DNA of 64,000 nt from Streptomyces sp. S.PB5 (GCF_030403745.1 NZ_JAQMWP010000008.1:372001-436000); one strand, 5' to 3'; shown: positions 45,694 to 57,834, numbered from the stretch's first letter. Made by a program: numbers and translations. The notes: a model not told the origin generated them from the letters alone.

Positions 45694-46093
45694 GATCAGA
45701 GAATACGGATGGAAACCCCCATCGACTCGACGCGAACCGGACGGCTGCACCTTTCACATACGTTGACGTCGGCTCCGGTTGGGCGCTCAAGTGGAATCTC
45801 GTACCACCAGTTCGTTGCGTCCAGGGCGGGGCCCTGCAACAGCCGCGCGCGGAACGGGCTTTACACGATGGGGTCAGGCCGCGGATCGCGCCGACCCCGC
45901 CCGCAGTCCCCAAAGGACGCCAAGCCGGAATCAATGCCTCCAACCGAGCCCTATATATACATTACGAACTCTTCAGGCCCTCCCGAGGCAGGCAACTCGG
46001 CCGTAACGTGTGGCGCGACCACGTGGCACACGCGGTGATGTGGCACACGCAGCGATGCAGCGCACGCAACGATTGAGAGCGAGGCAGCACCCC
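45694..46093. promoter_or_regulatory. Divergent promoter region, HAD gene and fumarylacetoacetase gene
   Basis: No gene is seen in these 400 bases. CCTATATATAC at about 45951 is an AT-rich island, possibly a -10 region for the plus-strand gene. CAGGGCGGGGCCCTG (45822-45836) is a dyad flanked by GTTGC/GCAAC. GTGGCACACGC is repeated near 46022 and 46040. None can be tied to a known regulator. Confidence 0.4.
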
Positions 46094-47314
46094 ATGCCCC
46101 CCTTCGATCTCCCCGAGGGCGACCCCTTCGGCCCGCACAACCTCCCCTACGGCGTCTTCTCGCTCCGCGGTTCCCCGGGCCGGACGGTCGGGGTCCGGCT
46201 CGGCGACCATGTCCTCGACGCGGGCGCCGCGGCCCACGCCCTGGGCTCGCCGTACGCCGCCCTCCTCGCCCGGCCCTCCCTCAACCCGCTGCTCGCCGCG
46301 GGCCGCACCGCGTGGTCGGACGTACGGCGGGCGGTCACGGCCTGGGTGACGGTCCCCTCGCACCAGTCGGCCGTCGCGGACTTCCTCCACCCCCTGTCCT
46401 CGGTGACCCTCCACCTCCCCTTCGAGGTCGCCGACTACGTCGACTTCTACGCCTCCGAGAACCACGCCCGAAACGTCGGCCAGATCTTCCGCCCCGATGC
46501 CGCCGACTCCCTGACCCCCAACTGGAAACACCTCCCGATCGGCTATCACGGCCGCTCGGGCACGGTCGTCGTCTCGGGCACGGATGTCGTACGACCCTCG
46601 GGGCAGCGGAAGTCCCCCGCCGACACGGCTCCCGTCTTCGGCCCCTCCGTCCGCCTCGACATCGAGGCCGAGGTCGGCTTCGTCGTCGGCGTGCCCTCGG
46701 CGATGGGCTCACCCGTGGTGCTGGGCGACTTCCGCGAGCACGTCTTCGGCCTCTGCCTCCTCAACGACTGGTCCGCGCGCGACATCCAGGCCTGGGAGTA
46801 CGTCCCCCTCGGCCCGTTCCTCGGCAAGTCGTTCGCCACGTCGGTGTCGGCGTGGATCACTCCGCTGGACGCACTGGACGAGGCGCGGGTGGCCCCGCCG
46901 GAGCGGACGCACGAGCTGCTGCCGTACCTGGACGACACCGGCCTCGCCGACGAGCCCGGCGGGTACGACCTCCGGATCTCCGTCGCGATCAACGGGCACG
47001 TGGTGTCCGAGCCGCCTTTCTCCACCATGTACTGGACCGCCGCGCAGCAACTGGCCCATATGACGGTCAACGGCGCCTCGCTGCGGACCGGTGATCTGTA
47101 CGGCTCGGGAACCGTGAGCGGGCCGTCCGAGCGGGAGCGGGGTTCGCTGCTGGAGCTGACGTGGAACGGGCGGGACGCGCTCGAACTCCCGGACGGCAAG
47201 CGGACGTTCCTGGAGGACGGGGATGCGGTGACACTGTCGGCGTGGGCGCCTGGGCCGGGTGGGCTGCGGGTGGGGTTGGGGGAGGTTGTGGGGCGGGTGG
47301 TTAGTGGGGGGTAG
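46094..47314 (+). CDS. fahA: Fumarylacetoacetase
   Basis: A 406-residue enzyme that hydrolyses 4-fumarylacetoacetate to fumarate and acetoacetate, the last step of tyrosine and phenylalanine breakdown via homogentisate. Family segments include NLPYGVFSLRG, DYVDFYASENHARNVGQIFRP, LPIGYHGRSGTVVVSG, FGLCLLNDWSARDIQAWEYVPLGPFLGKSF and DLYGSGTVSGP. The catalytic His is in IGYHGR, and metal-binding acidic residues lie in YVDFY and NDWSARDIQ. ATG at 46094; the upstream in-frame frame has no good start. The usual partner genes for homogentisate dioxygenase and HPPD are not in the window. Confidence 0.95.
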   Translation: MPPFDLPEGDPFGPHNLPYGVFSLRGSPGRTVGVRLGDHVLDAGAAAHALGSPYAALLARPSLNPLLAAGRTAWSDVRRAVTAWVTVPSHQSAVADFLHPLSSVTLHLPFEVADYVDFYASENHARNVGQIFRPDAADSLTPNWKHLPIGYHGRSGTVVVSGTDVVRPSGQRKSPADTAPVFGPSVRLDIEAEVGFVVGVPSAMGSPVVLGDFREHVFGLCLLNDWSARDIQAWEYVPLGPFLGKSFATSVSAWITPLDALDEARVAPPERTHELLPYLDDTGLADEPGGYDLRISVAINGHVVSEPPFSTMYWTAAQQLAHMTVNGASLRTGDLYGSGTVSGPSERERGSLLELTWNGRDALELPDGKRTFLEDGDAVTLSAWAPGPGGLRVGLGEVVGRVVSGG

Positions 47315-47390
47315 GAGGTCCTAGGGGGAGGGCCCCGGAAGGAAGACCTGGGGGAAGACCCGGGGAGAGGAGGGCGGGGGCGAGCGGGGC

Positions 47391-47453
47391 GTGAGTGGGT
47401 GAGGTGGGGCGGTGAGTGGATGAGATGGGGCGGTGAGTGGGTGAGATGGGGCG
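47391..47453. repeat. 21-bp tandem repeat, three units
   Basis: GTGAGTGGGTGAGGTGGGGCG-type units follow directly at 47391, 47412 and 47433, differing at one to three bases. This is the main feature of the 391-bp gap between fahA and the M56 gene; I see no gene in that gap. Confidence 0.9.
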
Positions 47454-47705
47454 GGTGGCCGTAGGGCCCGCGCGCGGGGCGTGAGCGCGGCGAGGGCCGT
47501 TGAAGGGGGCCTGCGTGCGCCGTGTCCGTTCTGTCCCCTGACTCCACCCCTCCGGCCCGTCATACTGGCGGCGGGCGACAAGGTGACGTGTCCGCGCCGC
47601 GTGGACGCGGTGCGATCCGCTCGCCGCACCACGCCGCCCCGCAGCCTTCTTCATTGCCTTTGGGTGCCCTTCATTGCCCTCCGACCAGGATCCGGAGCCC
47701 GTGGG

Positions 47706-48647
47706 ATGACCTTCTGCCTGCTCCTGCTGAGTGCCGTCGCCCTGACGGCCGCCGTGCCGGCGCCCCGCGCGCTGACCCGCGCCACCTGGCCCGAACGGGA
47801 ACCCGTGGTCGCCCTGTGGGTGTGGCAGTGCCTGGTCGCCACCGTCCTGATGTGCTGTCTGACCGCCCTGGTGCTCGGCGCCGCGGCCGTCTTCCACACG
47901 GTCCGCGACCATGTCTTCGCGCCCGCGCCCCCGGCAGTGACCGCGGCGTACGACCTCTCCGCCGCTCCGGCCTGGGCGGCCCTGCTGACCCTGTTGCTGG
48001 CCTGCGGTGCCGCCTGGACGACGGCGATGCTCTGCCGGGAACTGATGGAGGCCCGTCGGCGCCGCGACCGGACCCGGGCCCACCTGCGCGAGCGTGCCCC
48101 GGAACTGCCCGGCGGGCTGGAGCAGGCCGCGCGCGGTCCGCTCCTGGTGCTGGAGGACGAGTACCCCGACGCCTGGTGGATGCCGGGCAGCCCGCCCCAG
48201 CTGGTGGTCACGACCGGCGCGCTGCATCGCCTGACCGACCACCAGCTGGACGCCGTGCTCACCCACGAGCGCGACCACGCCCGGGCCCACCACGACTGGC
48301 TGCTCCACCTGTCCACGGCCCTCGCCACCGGCTTCCCCCGCATCCCTCTCTTCGCCCACTTCTGCGACCAGACCCACCGCCTGGTGGAACTGGCGGCCGA
48401 CGACACGGCCTCCCGCCGCTGCGGCCACATGACGACGGCCTTGGCTCTGATCGAGCTGAACCAGCACCGAGGTGTCCTCTCCTGCTCCTCCAGCCACCGC
48501 CTGCTCGGTGAGCGCGTCGACCGCCTCCTGGAACCCCGCCCCCGCCTGCTGCGCAGACAGCGTGCGCTCACGGCGACGGTGGCGGCGCTGGTCCCGCTGC
48601 TGCCCCTCCTGATCGTGTTCGGACCGGGGCTGACGGCACTGGCGTAG
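47706..48647 (+). CDS. M56 family membrane metallopeptidase (BlaR1/HtpX-like)
   Basis: A 313-residue membrane zinc peptidase. Spans are seen at about residues 3-20, 37-65, 88-110 and 285-310. The zinc site is HERDH at 187-191 in LDAVLTHERDHARAHHDWLLHL. The third ligand is Glu in LVELAADDTASRR. This is the common Streptomyces M56 form without the penicillin-binding sensor domain of BlaR1. Its usual partner, a BlaI/MecI repressor, is not adjacent here, which is unusual. ATG at 47706 with GGAG nearby; the upstream in-frame segment is not protein-like. Confidence 0.9.
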   Translation: MTFCLLLLSAVALTAAVPAPRALTRATWPEREPVVALWVWQCLVATVLMCCLTALVLGAAAVFHTVRDHVFAPAPPAVTAAYDLSAAPAWAALLTLLLACGAAWTTAMLCRELMEARRRRDRTRAHLRERAPELPGGLEQAARGPLLVLEDEYPDAWWMPGSPPQLVVTTGALHRLTDHQLDAVLTHERDHARAHHDWLLHLSTALATGFPRIPLFAHFCDQTHRLVELAADDTASRRCGHMTTALALIELNQHRGVLSCSSSHRLLGERVDRLLEPRPRLLRRQRALTATVAALVPLLPLLIVFGPGLTALA

Positions 48648-48667
48648 CCGGCGGAGCGGGTGGGTGC

Positions 48668-48742
48668 GTGACCGACAGAGCCGGTGGACCGCGTGACCAA
48701 CAGAGCCGGTGGGCCGCGTGACCGACAGAGCCGGTGGGCGCG
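48668..48742. repeat. 25-bp tandem repeat, three units
   Basis: GTGACCGACAGAGCCGGTGG-xCCGC units at 48668, 48693 and 48718, with a decayed fourth from 48743. A second repeat, GTGGCCTGCGGGCCCG, occurs nearby (about 48797-48842). Both are in the gap after the M56 gene. Confidence 0.9.
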
Positions 48743-49029
48743 GTGACCGTCGCAGCCCGCCCGGCGCGGTGCCGCTCGCAGCCTTCGGCTCGGGTGGCCT
48801 GCGGGCCCGGTGGCCTGGGCCCAGTGGCCTGCGGGCCCGGTGGCCTACCGGCACCGCCTCCGGGCGCCGCGACCGGCACAGCTTGCGGGGCTCAGGTGGT
48901 GGCGTCTGCGCCGCGTGGGCGTCTGGTCGAACGCCCCGCCCCGCACCTCAAGCGCCCTGCGAACCCAGGTGGCAGATCTGTCGGACCCCGGTGGCAGATC
49001 TCCGCCCCGACCTCGCAAACCCCCGGCTC

Positions 49030-49605
49030 AGCGACTGAGGTCAGGGTCACGATCGCCAAGGCCCTGGCGACGGTGTCCGTGAACCGCCCAGGCCCGCACG
49101 CACAGGACTCCCCGAACCCACGGCCCGCAACACCCCGGCCACCTCGCATCGCCCGGACCCCGACCCGGCAGACCCCACCACTCCCCCGGCTCCCGCCCCA
49201 CCCGAGGCGCTCGTGTCGCACTCTCCGTCCGGGCAGCGCTCACCGGCCTCGTCGACGAACCCGACGCCCTTGTACGCACGGCCGCCTACGGCGCACTCGG
49301 CGTCACCGGTTGCCCCGAACCCGCTCGCCGCCCGTGCCGTGACCGCCCTGGCCGACCCCGACTGGCAGGTCAGGTCCGGCGCCGCGACCGCGCTGGCCGC
49401 GGCGGTCTCCGACGCCGCCGTCCCCGCCCTCGCCCTCGCCCTCGCCAAGGCCCTCGCGGACCGCCGACGCCGACATGCGCAAGGCCGCGGTCCTGGCCCT
49501 GGCCCTGGGCCGCCACGCGCCCACCGAGGACGCCGCGCGGCCCTCGCCACGGGGACGACCGCCTCGGACGCGGACGTCAGGGCGTATGCGTCACGGGCCG
49601 TGTGA
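49030..49605 (+). pseudogene. Decayed HEAT-repeat protein gene
   Basis: Stretches of HEAT-repeat protein are readable in shifting frames. TEVRVTIAKALATVS (from 49034) is followed by ALTGLVDEPDALVRTAAYGALGVTGCP (about 49236-49316), then LAARAVTALADPDWQVRSGAATALAA (about 49325-49400), then ADMRKAAVLALALGRHAPTED (about 49470-49530) and ASDADVRAYASRAV ending in TGA at 49603-49605. At least three frameshifts interrupt it, near 49320 (one extra C in a CCC run), 49465 and 49535. No start can be found. It is a remnant of a larger HEAT protein; an extensive sequencing error is the alternative. Confidence 0.75.
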
Positions 49606-49738
49606 CGGGACCGGAGTCGGCATCGGCATCACAATCGGCGTCGGCGTCGGTCCGTCCGACGTCACAGTCGGCTCCGGCGTCGCAGTGGACGTCGACGTCG
49701 GCATCCGTCCGGCGCCGCACCACGGGCGACACTCACCC
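49606..49738. other. GTCGGCGTCGG-type low-complexity stretch
   Basis: Degenerate repeats of TCGGCG and GGCATC fill much of 49608-49710, between the HEAT pseudogene and the recQ stop. No gene or clear terminator is seen. Confidence 0.55.
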
Positions 49739-51730
<1,992 letters not shown>

Positions 51731-51970
51731 CGCCGTGTCCCCCGTCCGTCGCACCTCGACCACTGCCTCCACGATAGGGGCCCGCACCGACAGCGCCCGA
51801 GTTATCCACAGGCCCGCCCCATCACTCTGCGCGCCCACTCGAATGGCCCGCGTCATATGAAGGCCCGGCAGCCACCGGGACAGGCTGCTCGGGCGGGACA
51901 GAGGAGGCCCGCCCCGCGGACGGCGCGCCCCGCACAGGCGCGCCCCGCTTCCACTTCAAGGAGCCCCGCC

Positions 51971-52555
51971 ATGCCCTCTCGGCCCCTCAAGGCCGCCGTC
52001 GCCGTGGCGATAGCCGGAGCCCTCTCCCTGACCGCGGCACCCGCGCAGGCGGCGCCAGAGCCCGACGACCAGATCTTCTGGGCGGGCCTGGCCAAGACCT
52101 ACGCGGCCACCGCCGAGTACGCCTACGAGCCGTTCGCGGAGCCGGACGGCTACAAACGCCCGGACACCTGCGCCGAGCTGACCGGGACCGGCGGCATGGG
52201 GTACCACTACCTCAACATCGACAACGTCGGCCAGACCGATCCGGTGAAGCCCGCGGCCCTCCTCCACGAGGCCGACAGCACCAGGGAGCGCGACCTCGTC
52301 GCGGTGCAGTGGATCGTCGAGAACTCGGGCCCGGGCCCCGCTCCCACGATGTCCGCAGTGACGTTCGCCCCTGCCACGCCGCTGCCGCCGCCCCTGGATC
52401 CGAAGAAGACGTACTACACGCTCCACGCGTGGCTCTACAAGGACAACCTCGAGGGCCTGTTCGAGGCCTGGAACCCCGACGTGACCTGCACCCCGAAGGC
52501 CCCCACCGAGCCGGACCGGGTCCCCGACCTGGACTACATCGACTGGACCGGCTGA
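51971..52555 (+). CDS. Small secreted protein of unknown function
   Basis: A 194-residue exported protein. The signal peptide is AAVAVAIAGALSLTAAPAQA, with cleavage likely after AQA near residue 27. The mature part (DDQIFWAGLAKTYAATAEYAYEPFAEPDGYKRPDTCAEL...MGYHYLNIDNVGQTDPVKPAALLHEADSTRERDLVAVQWIVEN) is acidic with two Cys. I do not recognise the family, although MGYHY with a histidine-rich neighbourhood resembles secreted proteins annotated only as hypothetical. ATG at 51971 follows AAGGAG at seven bases. The very long frame running antisense to recQ into this gene is a shadow. Confidence 0.82.
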   Translation: MPSRPLKAAVAVAIAGALSLTAAPAQAAPEPDDQIFWAGLAKTYAATAEYAYEPFAEPDGYKRPDTCAELTGTGGMGYHYLNIDNVGQTDPVKPAALLHEADSTRERDLVAVQWIVENSGPGPAPTMSAVTFAPATPLPPPLDPKKTYYTLHAWLYKDNLEGLFEAWNPDVTCTPKAPTEPDRVPDLDYIDWTG

Positions 52556-52566
52556 ACACACACGAA

Positions 52567-52597
52567 GGCCCCGGCTCCCACGAAGGGAACCGGGGCC
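52567..52597. terminator. Bidirectional terminator at the end of the main nuo operon
   Basis: GGCCCCGGCTCCC (52567-52579) and GGGAACCGGGGCC (52585-52597) pair over 13 positions. The single irregular position is a G-U pair in minus-strand RNA, so it best terminates the nuo transcript ending at 52633. Loop ACGAA. Confidence 0.8.
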
Positions 52598-52632
52598 GCC
52601 GTACGAGCACCGTCGGTGCGCGCACCGCGCCG

Positions 52633-54282
52633 TCAGCGCACGAACACCCCCGCCTGATTGGCCAGGTCCAGGAAGTACTGCGGCGCCACGCCGAGCACCA
52701 GCGTGACCGCCACGCCGACCCCGATCGCCGCCATCGTCAGCGGCGACGGCACGGCCACGGTCGGTCCCTCGGGCCGCGGCTCGCTGAAGAACATCAGCAC
52801 GATGACGCGGATGTAGAAGAACGCGGCGATCGCCGACGAGATCACACCGACCACGACCAGCGGCGCGGCCCCGCCCTCCGCCGCCGCCTTGAACACGGCG
52901 AACTTCCCGGCGAACCCGGAGGTCAGCGGGATACCGGCGAAGGCCAGCAGGAACACCGCGAACACGGCGGCGACCAGCGGCGAACGGCGGCCGAGACCGG
53001 CCCACTTGGACAGATGCGTCGCCTCACCGCCCGCATCGCGTACGAGCGTGACCACCGCGAACGCACCGATCGTCACGAACGAGTACGCGCCCAGGTAGAA
53101 GAGGACGGACGAGACACCGTCCGGCGTCGTCGCGATGACACCCGCGAGGATGAACCCGGCGTGCGCGATCGACGAGTACGCCAGCAGCCGCTTGATGTCG
53201 GTCTGCGTGATCGCGACGATCGCACCGCCGAGCATGGTGACGATCGCGACGCCCCACATGACCGGCCGCCAGTCCCAGCGCAGGCCCGGCAGGACGACGT
53301 ACAGGATCCGCAGCAGCGCGCCGAACGCCGCTACCTTCGTCGCCGCCGCCATGAACCCGGTGACCGGCGTCGGCGCACCCTGGTACACGTCCGGCGTCCA
53401 CATGTGGAACGGGACCGCGCCGACCTTGAACAGCAGGCCCATCACGATCATCGCGGCGCCGATCAGCAGCAGCGCGTCGTTGCCCATGGTGTCCGCGAGC
53501 GCCGGGTCGACCGTGCCGACCGTGCCGTCGACGACCTGCGCGATCGTCGCGTACGACACCGAGCCGGCGTACCCGTAGAGCAGCGCGATGCCGAACAGCG
53601 TGAACGCGGAGGCGAAGGCGCCGAGCAGGAAGTACTTGACCGCGGCCTCCTGCGACATGAGCCGCTTGCGGCGGGCCAGGGCGCACATCAAGTACAGCGG
53701 GAGCGAGAAGACTTCCAGGGCGATGAACAGGGTCAGCAGGTCGTTGGCCGCCGGGAAGATCAGCATGCCCGCGACGGCGAACAGCAGCAGCGGGAACACC
53801 TCGGTGGTGGTGAACCCGGCCTTGACCGCGGCTTTTTCGCTGTCGCTGCCCGGCACAGAGGCCGCCTGCGCGGCGAACGAGTCGACCCGGTTGCCGTGCG
53901 CCTCCGGGTCCAGCCTCCGCTCGGCGAAGGTGAACAGACCGACCAGGCCCGCCAGCAGGATCGTGCCCTGCAGGAAGAGCGCCGGCCCGTCGACGGCGAT
54001 GGCGCCCATCGCCGCGATGCCCGCCTTGGTGGTGGCGTATCCGTTCGCCGCGAGCGCGACGACCGCGGCGAAGCCCGCGATCAGCGCCACGGCGGAGACG
54101 AACACCTGGGCGTAGTACCGCTGCTTGCGCGGTACCGCCGCCTCGATGAGCACTCCGATGATCGCCGCACCGACGACGATCAACGTGGGTGACAATTGTC
54201 CGTATTCGATCTTCGGCGTATCGATCTTCGAGATCGGATCGGCCGCGGTTGTCCACAGGCTGTGGACGGCTGACGCACTCAC
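52633..54282 (-). CDS. nuoN: NADH-quinone oxidoreductase subunit N
   Basis: A 549-residue antiporter-like subunit of the main complex I. Visible signatures are LLTLFIALEVFSLPLYLMCALAR (helix-5 Glu), LLFKVGAVPFHMWTPDVYQGAPTPVTGFMAAATKVAAF (helix-7 Lys) and DIKRLLAYSSIAHAGFILAG. The N-terminus has an additional hydrophilic segment. The ATG at 54282 overlaps the nuoM stop (ATGA). Last gene of the operon; a terminator follows 36 bp on. Confidence 0.96.
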   Translation of the reverse strand: MSASAVHSLWTTAADPISKIDTPKIEYGQLSPTLIVVGAAIIGVLIEAAVPRKQRYYAQVFVSAVALIAGFAAVVALAANGYATTKAGIAAMGAIAVDGPALFLQGTILLAGLVGLFTFAERRLDPEAHGNRVDSFAAQAASVPGSDSEKAAVKAGFTTTEVFPLLLFAVAGMLIFPAANDLLTLFIALEVFSLPLYLMCALARRKRLMSQEAAVKYFLLGAFASAFTLFGIALLYGYAGSVSYATIAQVVDGTVGTVDPALADTMGNDALLLIGAAMIVMGLLFKVGAVPFHMWTPDVYQGAPTPVTGFMAAATKVAAFGALLRILYVVLPGLRWDWRPVMWGVAIVTMLGGAIVAITQTDIKRLLAYSSIAHAGFILAGVIATTPDGVSSVLFYLGAYSFVTIGAFAVVTLVRDAGGEATHLSKWAGLGRRSPLVAAVFAVFLLAFAGIPLTSGFAGKFAVFKAAAEGGAAPLVVVGVISSAIAAFFYIRVIVLMFFSEPRPEGPTVAVPSPLTMAAIGVGVAVTLVLGVAPQYFLDLANQAGVFVR

Positions 54283-55850
54283 TTGGCCGCCTCCACCTCG
54301 GGCTGGGGGTCCTTCTTCTGTACGTCGGACATGGTCTGCTTGACCGCCGGGTTGACGATGTCCGTGACGGGCTTCGGGTAGACGCCCAGGAAGATCAGCA
54401 GTACGACCAGCGGCGCGACCACCACGAGTTCACGCACCCGGAGGTCGGGCATGGTCGCGACCTCGGGCTTCACCGGGCCCGTCATCGTCCGCTGGTAGAG
54501 GACGAGGGTGTAGAGCGCGGCGAGCACGATGCCGAAGGTGGCGATGATGCCGATCACCGGGTAGCTCGCGAACGTGCCGACCAGGACCAGGAATTCACTC
54601 ACGAACGGCGCGAGCCCCGGCAGCGACAGCGTTGCGAGGCCACCGATCAGGAAGGTGCCGGCGAGCACCGGGGCCACCTTCTGCACACCGCCGTAGTCGG
54701 CGATGAGCCGCGACCCGCGCCGCGAGATCAGGAACCCGGCGACCAGCATCAACGCGGCGGTGGAAATACCGTGGTTGACCATGTAGAGCGTCGCACCGGA
54801 CTGGCCCTGGCTGGTCATCGCGAAGATGCCCATGATGATGAAGCCGAAGTGCGAGATCGACGCGTACGCCACCAGCCGCTTGATGTCCCGCTGCCCGACG
54901 GCGAGCAGCGCCCCGTAGATGATGCTGATCAGCGCCAGGACGAGGATCGCGGGCGTCGCCCACTTGCTCGCCTCCGGGAACAGCTGGAGGCAGAAGCGGA
55001 GCATCGCGAAGGTGCCGACCTTGTCGACGACCGCCGTGATGAGGACGGCGACCGGGGCGGTGGCCTCCCCCATGGCGTTGGGCAGCCAGGTGTGCAGCGG
55101 CCACAGCGGCGCCTTCACCGCGAAGGCGAAGAAGAAACCGAGGAACAGCCAGCGTTCGGTGCTGGTCACCATGTCGAGCGAGCCGTTGGCGCGGGCCTCG
55201 GCGATCTCCGAGAGGGAGAAGCTCCCGGCGACCACGTAGAGGCCGATCACCGCGGCCAGCATGATCAGGCCGCCGACCAGGTTGTAGAGGAGGAACTTCA
55301 CGGCGGCGTACGACCGTTGCGTCGACGCCGCCTCTTCACCGTGCTCGTGGGCGCGGTCCCCGAAGCCGCCGATGAGGAAGTACATCGGGATCAGCATGGC
55401 TTCGAAGAAGATGTAGAAGAGGAAGACGTCGGTGGCCTCGAAGGAGAGGATCACCATCGCCTCGACGGCCAGGATCAGGGCGAAGAAGCCCTGCGTCGGC
55501 CGCCACCTCTTGTTACCGGTCTCCAGCGGGTCGGCGTCGTGCCAGCCCGCGAGGATGATGAACGGGATCAGCAGCGCGGTGAGCGCCACCAGCGCCACCC
55601 CGATGCCGTCCACACCCAGCTCGTACCTGACCCCGAAGTCCTTGATCCAGGAGTGGGATTCGGTGAGCTGGTAGCGGTCGCCGTCCGGGTCGAAGCGGAC
55701 CAGGACGATCGCGGCGAGCACGAGGGTCGCCAGCGAGACGAGCAGCGCGAGCCACTTGGCCGCGGTGCGTCGCGCGGCCGGTACGGCGGCCGTGGCGATC
55801 GCACCGATCGCCGGGAGCGCCGCCGTCGCTGTCAGCAGAGGAAAGGACAT
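54279..55850 (-). CDS. nuoM: NADH-quinone oxidoreductase subunit M
   Basis: A 523-residue proton-pumping subunit. Conserved residues are in FYIFFEAMLIPMYFLIGGFG (helix-5 Glu), AFAVKAPLWPLHTWLPNAMGEATAPVAVL (helix-7 Lys) and DIKRLVAYASISHFGFIIMG. It starts at ATG 55850, five bases after the nuoL stop. It shares the family fold but has diverged widely from the left-hand copy, so the two operons are old paralogues, not a recent duplication. Confidence 0.96.
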   Translation of the reverse strand: MSFPLLTATAALPAIGAIATAAVPAARRTAAKWLALLVSLATLVLAAIVLVRFDPDGDRYQLTESHSWIKDFGVRYELGVDGIGVALVALTALLIPFIILAGWHDADPLETGNKRWRPTQGFFALILAVEAMVILSFEATDVFLFYIFFEAMLIPMYFLIGGFGDRAHEHGEEAASTQRSYAAVKFLLYNLVGGLIMLAAVIGLYVVAGSFSLSEIAEARANGSLDMVTSTERWLFLGFFFAFAVKAPLWPLHTWLPNAMGEATAPVAVLITAVVDKVGTFAMLRFCLQLFPEASKWATPAILVLALISIIYGALLAVGQRDIKRLVAYASISHFGFIIMGIFAMTSQGQSGATLYMVNHGISTAALMLVAGFLISRRGSRLIADYGGVQKVAPVLAGTFLIGGLATLSLPGLAPFVSEFLVLVGTFASYPVIGIIATFGIVLAALYTLVLYQRTMTGPVKPEVATMPDLRVRELVVVAPLVVLLIFLGVYPKPVTDIVNPAVKQTMSDVQKKDPQPEVEAAK

Positions 55851-55855
55851 CGGTA

Positions 55856-57820
55856 TCAGACCGCCCTCATCAGCAGGGTCGCGGCGATCAGCACTGCCGC
55901 ACCGCCGAACATCGAGACCGCGTACGACCGCGCGAAGCCGTTCTGCAGCTTGCGCATCCGCCCGGAGAGGCCGCCGACCGAGGCCGCCGTGCCGTTGACG
56001 ACTCCGTCGACCAGGGTGTGGTCGACGTACACCAGGGACCGCGTGAGGTGTTCGCCGCCGCGGACCAGGACGACGTGGTTGAAGTCGTCCTGGAGCAGGT
56101 CGCGCCGGGCGGCCCGGGTGAGCAGCGATCCGCGCGGGGCGACGACCGGGACCGGGCGGCGGCCGTACTGCAGGTAGGCGAAGGTGACGCCGATGACCAT
56201 CACGGCGACCGTGGAAGCGGTGACCGTGGTCGCGCTGATCGGCGCATCGCCGTGGTCGTGCCCGGTGATGGGCTCCAGCCAGTGCAGGAAGCGGTCGCCG
56301 ATGCCGAAGACGCCGCCCGCGAAGACCGAGCCGAAGGCCAGCACGATCATCGGGATCGTCATGGACTTGGGCGACTCGTGCGGGTGCGGTTCAGCGTGCT
56401 CGCCATGGTGCTCGGCGGCGGGCTCCGCGCTCGGCGCCTCGGGCGAGCGGGTGGGCTGGTTGCGCCAGCGCTCCTCCCCGAAGAACGTCATCAGCATCAC
56501 GCGCGTCATGTAGTACGCCGTGATGGCCGCGCCCAGCAGGGCACAGGCTCCGAGGATCCAGCCCTCGGTGCCGCCCTTGGCGAAGGCCGCCTCGATGATC
56601 TTGTCCTTGGAGAAGAAGCCTGACAGACCGGGGAAGCCGATGATGGCGAGGTAGCCGAGGCCGAACGTCACGAAGGTGACCGGCATGTACTTGCGCAGGC
56701 CGCCGTACTTCCGCATGTCGACCTCGTCGTTCATGCCGTGCATGACCGAACCGGCCCCGAGGAACAGCCCGGCCTTGAAGAAGCCGTGCGTCACCAGGTG
56801 CATGATCGCGAAGACGTAGCCGATGGGGCCGAGACCCGCGGCGAGCACCATGTAGCCGATCTGCGACATGGTGGAGCCGGCCAGCGCCTTCTTGATGTCG
56901 TCCTTCGCGCAACCGACGATCGCACCGAACAGGAGCGTGACGGCACCGACGACGGTGACGACCAGCTGCGCGTCGGGGGCGAGGTTGAAGATGTTGGCGG
57001 AGCGGACGATCAGGTAGACGCCGGCGGTCACCATGGTCGCGGCGTGGATGAGGGCCGAGACCGGGGTCGGGCCCTCCATCGCGTCGCCGAGCCAGGACTG
57101 CAGCGGCACCTGGGCGGACTTGCCGCAGGCCGCGAGGAGCAGCATCAGGGCGATCCCGGTGAGTGTGGCCTCACCGGCGTCGCTCACCATGCCCGGCTCT
57201 TCGTGACTGCCGAGGACGGGGCCGAACGCGAAGGTCCCGAACGTCGTGAACATCAGCATGATCGCGATCGACAGGCCCATGTCGCCGACGCGGTTGACCA
57301 GGAAGGCCTTCTTCGCGGCGGTCGCGGCACTGGGCTTGTGCTGCCAGAAGCCGATCAGCAGATAGGAGGCGAGACCGACGCCCTCCCAGCCGACGTACAG
57401 CAGCAGGTAGTTGTCGGCGAGGACGAGCAGCAGCATCGCCGCGAGGAACAGGTTCAGATAGCCGAAGAAGCGGCGGCGCCGCTCGTCGTGCTCCATGTAC
57501 CCCACGGAGTACAGGTGGATCAGCGAGCCGACGCCCGTGATCAGCAGCACGAACGTCATCGACAGCTGGTCGAGGCGGAAGGCGATGTCCGCCTGGAAGC
57601 CCTCGACCGGGACCCAGCTGAACAGATGGCTCGTCAGGGTCCGGTGTTCGGCGTCCTTGCCGAGCAGGTCGGCGAAGAGGATGGCACCGAACACGAAGGA
57701 GGCGCCGGCGAGGGTCGTGCCGATCCAGTGTCCTACGGCGTCCAGTCTCCGGCCGCCGGTGAGCAGGACCGCCGCTCCGAGCAGGGGCGCCGCGATCAGC
57801 AGCGCGATCAGGTTCTCCAC
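55856..57820 (-). CDS. nuoL: NADH-quinone oxidoreductase subunit L
   Basis: A 654-residue distal antiporter-like subunit. Segments include [63 protein letters not shown] and [20 protein letters not shown]. The C-terminal lateral helix and final anchor ([21 protein letters not shown]) are complete. A His/Glu-rich loop ([14 protein letters not shown]) lies before helix 15. It starts at ATG 57820, 14 bases from the nuoK stop. Confidence 0.96.
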   Translation of the reverse strand: MENLIALLIAAPLLGAAVLLTGGRRLDAVGHWIGTTLAGASFVFGAILFADLLGKDAEHRTLTSHLFSWVPVEGFQADIAFRLDQLSMTFVLLITGVGSLIHLYSVGYMEHDERRRRFFGYLNLFLAAMLLLVLADNYLLLYVGWEGVGLASYLLIGFWQHKPSAATAAKKAFLVNRVGDMGLSIAIMLMFTTFGTFAFGPVLGSHEEPGMVSDAGEATLTGIALMLLLAACGKSAQVPLQSWLGDAMEGPTPVSALIHAATMVTAGVYLIVRSANIFNLAPDAQLVVTVVGAVTLLFGAIVGCAKDDIKKALAGSTMSQIGYMVLAAGLGPIGYVFAIMHLVTHGFFKAGLFLGAGSVMHGMNDEVDMRKYGGLRKYMPVTFVTFGLGYLAIIGFPGLSGFFSKDKIIEAAFAKGGTEGWILGACALLGAAITAYYMTRVMLMTFFGEERWRNQPTRSPEAPSAEPAAEHHGEHAEPHPHESPKSMTIPMIVLAFGSVFAGGVFGIGDRFLHWLEPITGHDHGDAPISATTVTASTVAVMVIGVTFAYLQYGRRPVPVVAPRGSLLTRAARRDLLQDDFNHVVLVRGGEHLTRSLVYVDHTLVDGVVNGTAASVGGLSGRMRKLQNGFARSYAVSMFGGAAVLIAATLLMRAV

Positions 57821-57834
57821 GATTCAGCGACCCC

